Shown here piece after piece: positions 57,078-64,000 of a stretch of DNA of 64,000 nt. Under the pieces are notes generated by a model that saw only the letters and a program-made list of their open reading frames with translations, ran no database searches and was not told the origin of the DNA. Location of the stretch: contig AP025252.1 in the NCBI GenBank assembly GCA_016865505.2, positions 4,858,137 to 4,922,136 of the forward strand. Reading direction: 5' to 3'. Both the position numbers and the translations under genes were made by a program. The first letter of the stretch is position 1. The number at the start of each line of letters is the position of its first letter. Origin of the DNA: Bryobacterales bacterium F-183. GTDB lineage: Bacteria > Acidobacteriota > Terriglobia > Bryobacterales > Bryobacteraceae.

Positions 57078-57789
57078 AGCATTGTCCAGTCACGAAAGAG
57101 CTATCAGGGCTTGCCAAGAAGTGCACGACGGCGGCGATCTCGTCGGGCTTGCCCGTACGGCCCATGGGGATCTTGGCGGTCATATAGCCGACCTGTTCCG
57201 GGGTGAGTTGGTCCAGGATCTTGGTCTGCACCACGGCGGGGGCGACGGCATTGACGGTAATGCCCTGGGTGGCGACTTCTTTTCCGATCGACTTGGTGAA
57301 GCCGATGACAGCAGCCTTTGTCGCGGAATAGGCCACCATGTTCGGGTTGCCTTCCTTGCCGGCGATAGAGGCGATGCTGACGATGCGGCCGTACTGCTTT
57401 TCCTTCATGTGGGGCAGCACCGACTTGACGAAGTTGAAGACGCCATCCATGTTGACGGCAATGCACTTGTGCCAGTCGTCGAGGGTCTGTTCGGTGATCG
57501 GCGCGGCCTTGCCAGCGATGCCAGCGTTGTTGACCAACACGTCGATGCGGCCAGTGCGCTTGATGATTTCAGCAGTGGCAGCGTCGGTGGATGCGGGGTC
57601 GGTGATGTCCACTTTGAGGGCGATCGCGCCAGGAATGGTCTTGGCGGTGGCTTCCGCGGCTTCGATGTTGATGTCGGCGATGACGACGGTGGCGCCGGCT
57701 TTGGCGAGCCTTTGCGCGATCGCTTCACCGATGCCAGTAGCGCCGCCGGTGACGATAGCGGTCTGGTTTTCGAGGGAGAAAAACGGCAT
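57046..57789 (-). CDS. Short-chain dehydrogenase/reductase (FabG-like)
   Basis: 247 aa from MPFFSLENQTAIV at 57789, preceded by AAAGAG. Classical SDR with cofactor motif TGGATGIGEA, NNAG, and catalytic Ser (SIASIAG), Tyr and Lys (YSATKAA). ADINIEA after the second strand suggests NAD preference (Asp in the position that binds ribose hydroxyls). Substrate is unknown; FabG-type 3-oxoacyl reduction or a sugar/alcohol dehydrogenase are both possible. It follows the M20 peptidases with 37 bp between, in the same direction. Confidence 0.88.
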   Translation of the reverse strand: MPFFSLENQTAIVTGGATGIGEAIAQRLAKAGATVVIADINIEAAEATAKTIPGAIALKVDITDPASTDAATAEIIKRTGRIDVLVNNAGIAGKAAPITEQTLDDWHKCIAVNMDGVFNFVKSVLPHMKEKQYGRIVSIASIAGKEGNPNMVAYSATKAAVIGFTKSIGKEVATQGITVNAVAPAVVQTKILDQLTPEQVGYMTAKIPMGRTGKPDEIAAVVHFLASPDSSFVTGQCYDASGGRATY

Positions 57790-57826
57790 GTTTGCTCTTT
57801 CAGTATATGAGATGGCCACTCGAGAG

Positions 57827-59071
57827 CTACTTTTGCGTGAGTGATGCCGCAAGCAGGATGATCTGCTTAGTGCCGATGCGGGCCGAGTCCGCGAGTGACC
57901 ATTCCGATGAGGTGTGCTGTCCACCACCGTAGGCACGTCCTACGGCGACCGACGGGATGCCGTTCACGACGCCTACGTTCGCGTCCGTCGAGCCGTTGGG
58001 GATCGCCTCTTCACCCGGCAGGAGCTTGACGCCGAGGTGCTTCAGGATGTCGATGGCGGTCTGGACGATGTGATGGCGGCGGCGATCGACGAGGTCTTCC
58101 GGAGTGCCGCCGGGTTCGGACTTTTGGATCCATTCGCGGGCGAAGGTGACGCCATGTGCCCGGGCAGCCTGGTCGCACTTCGAAAGCAGCGCGTCGTCGA
58201 GGGCGCCCATCACACTTTTGTCGACGGTACGAAGGTCGACGGTGAAGGTGACCTCCTGCGGGACGGCATTCACGATGTTGCCGGAGCTCATCATGCCGCC
58301 GATGTTGTAGACCGTTCCCAGGCGTTCATGGTCGCCGGGGAGCGGGACAGTGTAAATGTCGGTGATGCATTGCGCCGCCGCTCGTACGGGGTTGGGAGCG
58401 CCTTTGGAGCGATTGGTGTGCGCGCCGGGTCCGGTGAACTTCATCTTGGACCAGTAGATGCCGAGCGCGCCGTACCGCACTGCACCGAGATCGCCATCGA
58501 GGGCGACGAGCAGGTCCATGTCTTTGCGATTGTTTTCGAGCCAGGCGTACATGCCTTTGAGGCCGACTTCTTCCTGCACGGTGAAGAGGAAGATCAGGTC
58601 TGCTTTTGTCTGCAACTTGGCGTGTTCGATGGCGCGAATGGCGTTGAGGAGGTTGACGACAGACGCTGTGTCGTCCGCGATGCCGGCGCCGAGGAGCTTG
58701 CCGTCCGGGGTGCGGGTGACCTTTACGTTTGTATTTTCCGGGAAGACGGTGTCCATGTGCGCCGCGAACACAAGCGTGGGTCCGCCGCCGGTGCCGTTTC
58801 GCCGTACCCAGACGTTGCCGCTGCTGTCGCTGGTGGGCTTGTAGTTGAGCTTTTCGAGTTCGGCCTTGATGTACGCCGCACGGCGCTGCTCTTTGCCCGA
58901 GGGTGCGGGTACTTCGGCGAGGCGAACCCATTCGTCCACCTGTGCCTTGAAGTTTGCGTCGATCCAGGTTGTCGCTCGCTGGACATCCGGCCGCTGCGCG
59001 ATGTCCGGCGTGAAGCTAGTGGGGTACTGTGCCGTGAGGCTGGCAGCAAGGAATAGGGCCGCGGCCGACAT
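57827..59071 (-). CDS. M20-family metallopeptidase, paralog B
   Basis: 414 aa from MSAAALFLAASLTAQ at 59071 (signal peptide with AQ cleavage). Zinc peptidase motifs are FAAHMDTVFPENTN, GAGIADDTASVVNLL (bridging Asp), FTVQEEVGLKGM (catalytic Glu pair), NGSTDANVG and GGGQHTSSEW (His ligand). It looks like a tripeptidase (PepT-like) or aminoacylase type. It is highly similar along its length to the gene immediately upstream (59077-60327), 5 nt away, so the two are a tandem duplication. Differences cluster in the signal peptide and the linker around GIADD/GVGDN. Confidence 0.88.
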   Translation of the reverse strand: MSAAALFLAASLTAQYPTSFTPDIAQRPDVQRATTWIDANFKAQVDEWVRLAEVPAPSGKEQRRAAYIKAELEKLNYKPTSDSSGNVWVRRNGTGGGPTLVFAAHMDTVFPENTNVKVTRTPDGKLLGAGIADDTASVVNLLNAIRAIEHAKLQTKADLIFLFTVQEEVGLKGMYAWLENNRKDMDLLVALDGDLGAVRYGALGIYWSKMKFTGPGAHTNRSKGAPNPVRAAAQCITDIYTVPLPGDHERLGTVYNIGGMMSSGNIVNAVPQEVTFTVDLRTVDKSVMGALDDALLSKCDQAARAHGVTFAREWIQKSEPGGTPEDLVDRRRHHIVQTAIDILKHLGVKLLPGEEAIPNGSTDANVGVVNGIPSVAVGRAYGGGQHTSSEWSLADSARIGTKQIILLAASLTQK

Positions 59072-59076
59072 TGAGG

Positions 59077-60327
59077 TTAATTCTCCGTAAGCGATGCGGC
59101 AAGCAGCAGGATCAGCTTTGTGCCGGTTCGCGCAGACTCTATATTCGCCCATTCGGTGAGCGTGTGCCCGCCTGCTCCGTTGCCACGCCCTACGGTGATG
59201 GACGGGATGCCGGCAACCACTCCGACATTGGCGTCCGTCGATCCGGAGGCGATTGCCTCTTTCCCTGGCAGCAGCTTTACGCCGACGTACTTGGTGACGT
59301 CAATCGCGGTTTGCACCAGCGGGTGCTTGCGGCGGTCTTCGAGCTGAACCGGGGTACCGCCGGGTTCGGACTTCTGAATCCATTCGCGCTGGAAGGTCAC
59401 GCCGAACGCGCGAGCTGCGGAATCGCACTTGGAAACGATGGCGTCGTCAAGTTGGCCCATAACACTTTTGTCGATGGTGCGAAGGTCGACGGTGAAGGCG
59501 ACCTCTTGCGGTACGGCGTTGACGATGTTGCCGGAGGACATCATGCCGCCAACGTTGTACACAGTGCCGAGCATTGGGTCGCCGTCGGGGATCGGAACGG
59601 TGTAGATGTCCGTAATGCATTGCGCGGCAGCACGAACCGGGTTCGGGGCGCCTTTCGAGCGATTGGTGTGAGCGCCGGGTCCGGTGAACTTCATGCGGGA
59701 CCAGTAGATACCGAGTGCGCCGTAGCCGACGGGTCCGAGGTTGCTGTCCAGAGCGACCAGCAGGTCTGTATCCTTGCGGTTGTTCTCAAACCAGGCGTAC
59801 ATGCCCTTCAAGCCGACCTCTTCCTGGACGCTGAAGAGGAAGATGATGTCGCCGGTGGTCTGCATCTTGGCGGCGTCCATGGCACGGATGGCTTGCAGGA
59901 GTCCTGCCACGGCGATCGTGTTGTCGCCGACGCCCGGAGCATGGAGGGTACCGTCGGGCTTGCGTGTCACCTTGACATTGGTGTTTTCGGGAAACACGGT
60001 GTCGAGGTGTGAGGCGAAGACAAGCGTGGGCCCCTTGCCGGTGCCTTTGCGGCGGGCGTGGAGGTTGCCGATAGAGTCCGTTACCGTCTGATAGCCGAGC
60101 TTTTCGAGTTCCGCCTTGACGTAGGCACCACGCTTTTCTTCCTTCCCCGACGGAGCAGGGATCTCGGTGAGGCGGATCCATTCGGGGACCTGCTGAGATT
60201 CGAAGTTGGCGTCAACAAAGGCGGTAGCCTTTTGGACATCCGGGCGCTGCGCGATGGCGGGGGAGAACTTGGTGGGATAGTTGTTCGTTTGCGCCAGAAG
60301 CGAGAGTGCGAAAACGGCGATGTACAT
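59077..60327 (-). CDS. M20-family metallopeptidase, paralog A
   Basis: 416 aa with N-terminal signal peptide MYIAVFALSLLAQ. Motifs are FASHLDTVFPENTN, PGVGDNTIAVAGLLQ, FSVQEEVGLKGM, SGSTDANVG and GAGGHTLTEW, all in the same order as in the neighbour. The conserved metal ligands and the catalytic Glu are intact, so both copies should be active. They lie downstream of trpD in the same direction (26-nt gap), possibly co-transcribed. Secretion suggests peptide scavenging in the periplasm. Confidence 0.88.
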   Translation of the reverse strand: MYIAVFALSLLAQTNNYPTKFSPAIAQRPDVQKATAFVDANFESQQVPEWIRLTEIPAPSGKEEKRGAYVKAELEKLGYQTVTDSIGNLHARRKGTGKGPTLVFASHLDTVFPENTNVKVTRKPDGTLHAPGVGDNTIAVAGLLQAIRAMDAAKMQTTGDIIFLFSVQEEVGLKGMYAWFENNRKDTDLLVALDSNLGPVGYGALGIYWSRMKFTGPGAHTNRSKGAPNPVRAAAQCITDIYTVPIPDGDPMLGTVYNVGGMMSSGNIVNAVPQEVAFTVDLRTIDKSVMGQLDDAIVSKCDSAARAFGVTFQREWIQKSEPGGTPVQLEDRRKHPLVQTAIDVTKYVGVKLLPGKEAIASGSTDANVGVVAGIPSITVGRGNGAGGHTLTEWANIESARTGTKLILLLAASLTEN

Positions 60328-60353
60328 GTTTGCAAGTAGTGTAGCGGGGTCCG

Positions 60354-61358
60354 TTAGGAGCGCAGCGCGACCAGGCGTCCGAGGGCGGCGCCGGATGCGA
60401 TGGATTCCCCCGCTAGGACCATGCCGCCTTTGAAATCTTTGGTGCGACCTGCAAGCACCAAAGCCGCTGCGGCGTTGACGAGGACGATGTCGCGCTTGGG
60501 TCCGCTTTCGCCATTCAGGACGCTTTCCGCAAAGGTGATGTTTTCGGCGCGACCCATCGGTACCAGTTCCGAGATGCGCGCGCGCTTGACTCCGAAGTCG
60601 GAGGGTTCCCAGATGTGTTTGGTCACTTCGCCGCCTTTGACTTCAAAGACGATCGTCGAGCCGGTGGTGGAGATCTCGTCGAGGCCGTCGACGGAGTGCA
60701 CGACGAATGCTCGCTCGGTGCCGAGGTGGGTAAGTGCTTCTGCCATCAGACGGGCGGACATTTCGGACGGCGCTCCGATCAATTGCCGTTGGGCTCCGGC
60801 GGGGTTGGTCAAAGGTCCCAACAGGTTGAACACTGTACGCATCTTGAGTTCGGTGCGCGCCGCGCGGGCGTGCATCATTGCCGGGTGGTGGGTCAATGCG
60901 AAGAGGAAGCCGATCCCTTTGTCGCGGATGTCGGCCGCAACCTCGGCGGGCGATTTGTCGATCTTTGCGCCGAGCGCTTCCAGAAGGTCCGCTGAGCCGA
61001 AGACGCCTGACGCGGAACGGTTGCCATGCTTGGCGACCTTTACGCCCGCGCCTGCAACGACCAGGGCGGTTACGGTGGAGATGTTGAAGGTGCCCACACC
61101 GTCGCCACCGGTGCCGCAAGTGTCCAGCAGTTGCAGATCTTCGAGTCCGGTGATGCGTACGGAGGCGCGCCGCATGGCCTGCGCAAACCCGACAATTTCG
61201 TCCGCCACCTCACCGCGCATCTTGATGGCCACGAGCAGACCCGCAATTTGCGCCGGAGTGACATCGCCCGAAAGAATCGCCGACATCGCTTCGTACGCTT
61301 GCTCGCGCGTAAGGATGCCGCCCTCCGCTACGCGGTGCAGGTAAGGTAGAAAGGCCAT
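60354..61358 (-). CDS. trpD: Anthranilate phosphoribosyltransferase
   Basis: 334 aa; joins anthranilate and PRPP in tryptophan synthesis. The signature is [20 protein letters not shown] with its PRPP-binding glycines, followed by [21 protein letters not shown], and [20 protein letters not shown] with the substrate-channel residues. Length fits the family. No other trp gene is adjacent; it is divergent from sucC with a 50-bp gap that must hold both promoters. Confidence 0.96.
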   Translation of the reverse strand: MAFLPYLHRVAEGGILTREQAYEAMSAILSGDVTPAQIAGLLVAIKMRGEVADEIVGFAQAMRRASVRITGLEDLQLLDTCGTGGDGVGTFNISTVTALVVAGAGVKVAKHGNRSASGVFGSADLLEALGAKIDKSPAEVAADIRDKGIGFLFALTHHPAMMHARAARTELKMRTVFNLLGPLTNPAGAQRQLIGAPSEMSARLMAEALTHLGTERAFVVHSVDGLDEISTTGSTIVFEVKGGEVTKHIWEPSDFGVKRARISELVPMGRAENITFAESVLNGESGPKRDIVLVNAAAALVLAGRTKDFKGGMVLAGESIASGAALGRLVALRS

Positions 61359-61408
61359 GTTATGATTGGGATTCTCCTAGTTTTGCACGAGACCTCTCTG
61401 GAATCCAT

Positions 61409-62590
61409 ATGAAAATCCATGAGTATCAGGCCAAGGCCCTCTTGGCGAAATACGGCGTGCCTGTGCCCCAAGGCCAGGTCGCGCTGACCAAGGAAGAGGC
61501 CGCTACGGCCATTCGCGAAGTCACCGCCAAAGCCGCTAGCGGCAACGTCGTGGTGAAGGCCCAGATTCATGCGGGCGGACGCGGCAAAGGAGGCGGTGTC
61601 AAGGTCGGCAAGTCGATCGAAGACGCCACCGAAAAAGCCAATCAGATTCTGGGCATGACGCTGGTGACCCACCAGACGGGGCCGGAAGGCCGTCTCGTCC
61701 AGCGCTTGCTGATTGAAGAGACGCTGCCCATTGGCAAGGAACTGTACCTGGGCATCGTGCTCGACCGCGCGGCGGGAAAGAACGTCTTTATGGCGTCCTC
61801 CGAAGGCGGCATGGACATCGAAGAGGTGGCCGCGCATACGCCGGAGAAGATCCTGAAGGAACACATCGAGCCGGGTGTGGGACTCACGGAAGAACAGGCC
61901 AAGAAGCTCGCTTCCGGCATTGGCGTACCTGATGAGTTGATCGGCGATGCGGTGAAGACACTGCAGGCGCTGGCGAAGGCGTACGAAGATCTGGATTGCT
62001 CTCTGGCAGAGATCAACCCGTTTATTACGACTACGGACGGTCGCGTGGTGGCGCTGGACGCCAAGATCACGATCGACGACAACGCATTGTTCCGCCACCC
62101 GGACCTTGCTGAGTTGCGCGACACGAATGAAGAAGATCCGCTCGAAGTGGAAGCGTCGAAGTACTCGCTCAACTACATCAAGCTCGACGGCAATGTCGCT
62201 TGCATGGTGAACGGCGCGGGTCTGGCGATGGCGACGATGGACATCATCAAGTACGCGGGTGGAAGCCCGGCGAACTTCCTGGATGTGGGCGGCGGTGCGA
62301 GCCCTGAACAGATCAAGAACGCGTTCCGTATTCTGACTTCTGACCCGGCTGTAAAGGCGATTTTGATCAATGTTTTCGGCGGTATTCTGCGTTGCGACCG
62401 TCTGGCGACGGGTGTCGTCGGCGCGTGCAACGAGCTGAATGTGAAGTTGCCGATTGTGGTTCGTATGGAAGGCACCAACTACGAGTTGGGCAAGCAGATT
62501 TTGGAAGAGTCCGGCCTGAAGTTTACCGTCGCCAACGGCATGAAGGACGCGGCCGATAAGGTTGTGGCCGCCGCAAAGGAGGCTGCGTAA
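61409..62590 (+). CDS. sucC: Succinyl-CoA synthetase subunit beta
   Basis: 393 aa ATP-grasp subunit. [21 protein letters not shown] is the standard start; [13 protein letters not shown] is the nucleotide loop, and the C-terminal flavodoxin-like part has [18 protein letters not shown] and [13 protein letters not shown]. With SucD it converts succinyl-CoA and ADP or GDP to succinate, CoA and ATP or GTP. sucD follows 6 nt later. Confidence 0.97.
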   Translation: MKIHEYQAKALLAKYGVPVPQGQVALTKEEAATAIREVTAKAASGNVVVKAQIHAGGRGKGGGVKVGKSIEDATEKANQILGMTLVTHQTGPEGRLVQRLLIEETLPIGKELYLGIVLDRAAGKNVFMASSEGGMDIEEVAAHTPEKILKEHIEPGVGLTEEQAKKLASGIGVPDELIGDAVKTLQALAKAYEDLDCSLAEINPFITTTDGRVVALDAKITIDDNALFRHPDLAELRDTNEEDPLEVEASKYSLNYIKLDGNVACMVNGAGLAMATMDIIKYAGGSPANFLDVGGGASPEQIKNAFRILTSDPAVKAILINVFGGILRCDRLATGVVGACNELNVKLPIVVRMEGTNYELGKQILEESGLKFTVANGMKDAADKVVAAAKEAA

Positions 62591-62596
62591 GATCCC

Positions 62597-63472
62597 ATGA
62601 GCATTCTCGTCAACAAGAATACGCGCCTGATTGTGCAGGGCTTCACCGGTAAGGAAGGCACCTTCCACGCCGAACAGGCGATCGCGTACGGCACCAACGT
62701 CGTGGGTGGTGTGACACCTGGCAAGGGTGGACAGAAGCACCTGGATCGCCCGGTGTTCAACTCCGTGGCTGACGCCGTGAAGGAAACAGGCGCAAACGCC
62801 ACTGTGATCTTTGTGCCGCCCAAGTTTGCCGCCGCTGCCATTATTGAAGCGACGCAGGCTGGCCTGGCGCTTGTGGTTTGCATCACCGAGGGTATCCCGG
62901 TCAACGACATGATCAAGGCCCGGCAGGTGCTGCTGGCGAATCCGGGTACGCGACTAATTGGTCCGAACTGCCCTGGCATCATCACGCCGGGCGAATGCAA
63001 GATCGGCATTATGCCCGGACATATCCACCTGCCCGGCAACGTCGGCGTCGTGTCCCGCTCGGGAACCCTGACGTATGAAGCGGTGGGCCAATTGACCAAG
63101 CTTGGCATCGGCCAGTCCACTTGCATCGGCATTGGCGGTGACCCGATCATCGGCACCAACCACACCGACGCGGTGCGGATGTTCAATGAGGATCCGGACA
63201 CGCATGCCATCGTCATGATCGGCGAGATCGGCGGCGATGCGGAAGAGAAGGCTGCGGCTTACATCAAGGCGAACGTAAAGAAGCCGGTGGTTGGCTTTAT
63301 TGCCGGCCAGACCGCGCCTCCCGGACGCCGAATGGGTCACGCAGGCGCCATTATCTCTGGCGGTTCGGGCAAGGCAGAAGACAAGATCGCGGCGATGAAG
63401 GACGCGGGCATCACGGTTTGCGATACGCCTGCCGACATCGGCGAGAAGGTCAAAGGTTTACTCGGTAAGTAA
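62597..63472 (+). CDS. sucD: Succinyl-CoA synthetase subunit alpha
   Basis: 291 aa; CoA-binding Rossmann domain ([27 protein letters not shown]) and the phosphohistidine loop [18 protein letters not shown] with the catalytic His. [20 protein letters not shown] is another conserved block. It lies between sucC and ndk with gaps of 6 and 9 nt, so the three are one operon. Confidence 0.97.
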   Translation: MSILVNKNTRLIVQGFTGKEGTFHAEQAIAYGTNVVGGVTPGKGGQKHLDRPVFNSVADAVKETGANATVIFVPPKFAAAAIIEATQAGLALVVCITEGIPVNDMIKARQVLLANPGTRLIGPNCPGIITPGECKIGIMPGHIHLPGNVGVVSRSGTLTYEAVGQLTKLGIGQSTCIGIGGDPIIGTNHTDAVRMFNEDPDTHAIVMIGEIGGDAEEKAAAYIKANVKKPVVGFIAGQTAPPGRRMGHAGAIISGGSGKAEDKIAAMKDAGITVCDTPADIGEKVKGLLGK

Positions 63473-63481
63473 GGTTTATCC

Positions 63482-63895
63482 ATGGAACGTACATTTGCAA
63501 TCATCAAGCCGGACGCTGTCGCGAACGGCCACACCGGCAAGATCATCGACATGATCCTGGGCGCTGGTTTCAAGATCGTCGGCATGAAGCTGAAGCACCT
63601 GTCGCTGAAGGAAGCACAGGGCTTTTACGCCGTGCACAGCGCACGTCCTTTCTTCGGCGAACTCACGGAGTTCATGAGCGAAGGTCCTGTGGTGGTGCTG
63701 GCTCTCGAGAAGGAAGGCGCAATCAAGGCATGGCGCGACCTGATGGGCGCCACCAACCCTGCTAACGCAGCGGAAGGCACGATCCGTAAGATGTTCGCGG
63801 AAAGCGTGGGTCGTAACAGCGTGCACGGTTCTGACGCTCCGGAGACGGCTGCGGTCGAGATCCCGTACTTCTTCGCGGCTACCGAACTCGTCTAG
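63482..63895 (+). CDS. ndk: Nucleoside diphosphate kinase
   Basis: 137 aa; balances nucleoside triphosphate pools via a phosphohistidine. [15 protein letters not shown] and the active-site NSVHGSD (His) followed by EIPYFF are diagnostic. SucCD also makes nucleoside triphosphate, so their linkage fits. A terminator hairpin follows at 63920-63954. Confidence 0.97.
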   Translation: MERTFAIIKPDAVANGHTGKIIDMILGAGFKIVGMKLKHLSLKEAQGFYAVHSARPFFGELTEFMSEGPVVVLALEKEGAIKAWRDLMGATNPANAAEGTIRKMFAESVGRNSVHGSDAPETAAVEIPYFFAATELV

Positions 63896-63919
63896 TTCGT
63901 AGATACCTCATATACAATT

Positions 63920-63954
63920 GGGCAGTGATGCAATCGCGTATCGCTGCCCTTTTT
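63920..63954 (+). terminator. Terminator after ndk whose stem contains the next start codon
   Basis: GGGCAGTGATGC (63920-63931) pairs with GTATCGCTGCCC (63938-63949), with two G-U pairs, around AATCGC. TTTTT follows at 63950-63954. The ATG at 63928 that opens the next frame lies in the 5' arm. Confidence 0.75.
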
Positions 63955-64000
63955 CTTTTCTCTACAGCCATCATTGTTGCCCAGGACAAGCAGCTGCGGG
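63928..64000 (+). CDS. Start of a secreted protein (partial, runs off the window)
   Basis: 24 codons are visible: MQSRIAALFLFSTAIIVAQ then DKQLR. They form a clean signal peptide ending in AQ, like several other secreted proteins here. Upstream TATACAAT at 63911-63918 could be a -10 element. Product unknown because nothing of the mature part is in the window. Confidence 0.5.
   Translation, partial: MQSRIAALFLFSTAIIVAQDKQLR

Overview
The window looks like a chromosomal segment of a soil-type Acidobacteriota, most like the Bryobacterales/Solibacter group. This is inferred from gene content, not from a database search. The signs are a GC-rich genome with long antisense shadow frames, an Oar-like TonB receptor with an N-terminal carboxypeptidase-regulatory-like domain, PEP-CTERM proteins, a PSMA-like M28 peptidase, secreted PQQ-propeller and sulfatase proteins, and an unusual RNA polymerase beta subunit. 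There is no rRNA, CRISPR array, phage or intact insertion sequence. Most of the window is core and housekeeping genes.

Layout. 1-6705 (-): rpoC (3' end outside the window) and rpoB, whose N-terminal part carries an extra eight-cysteine insertion. 7246-12722: a PEP-CTERM protein, a zinc alcohol dehydrogenase, NADP isocitrate dehydrogenase, a membrane-anchored methyltransferase and a PQQ-propeller protein. 12682-16308 (+): a TonB receptor and guanine deaminase. 16326-19916 (-): a TlpA-like thioredoxin, a GlcD-type FAD oxidase, an alpha/beta hydrolase and a secreted unknown. 19982-21439 (+): two tandem PTPS/QueD-like genes and folE. 21620-30516 (+): yceD, rpmF, plsX, dsbD, M28 peptidase, serB, motA, motB. 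30542-37610 (-): ybaK, an AddB-like nuclease and an AddA-like helicase-nuclease, the last two split by a 734-bp non-coding gap. 37667-42703 (-): an Flp pilin, a secreted unknown, serS, citrate synthase and a VapBC pair. 42713-45243 (-): hisG, tRNA-His, hisS. 45277-52340: an Acidobacteria-type regulator, secreted proteins, a tightly overlapping SGNH hydrolase/ECF sigma/anti-sigma/sulfatase operon and three tandem Flp pilins. 52538-60327: a GT-C-like membrane protein, a histidine kinase lacking its phospho-acceptor His, a HEAT-repeat protein, an SDR and two tandem M20 peptidases. 60354-64000: trpD (-), then sucC, sucD, ndk and the start of another secreted protein.

How the genes work together. 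Icd, citrate synthase and SucCD are TCA-cycle steps. YceD/RpmF/PlsX is the widespread ribosome-lipid synthesis cluster. MotAB is a flagellar stator with no other flagellar gene nearby. The AddAB-like pair is probably a double-strand-break processing enzyme. The four Flp pilins would need a Tad secretion machine encoded elsewhere.

The most striking observation is the histidine island hisG / tRNA-His / hisS. The tRNA-His gene encodes A73 and no G-1, although the C73/G-1 pair is almost universal in bacteria, and the adjacent HisRS has a eukaryote-like sequence. The same pairing of A73 tRNA and eukaryote-like HisRS is known from one alphaproteobacterial clade. Other points worth a second look are the RpoB zinc-ribbon-like insertion, the complementary active-site losses in the PTPS pair, the kinase with Glu in place of His, and an anti-sigma factor fused to a degenerate HNH-like domain.
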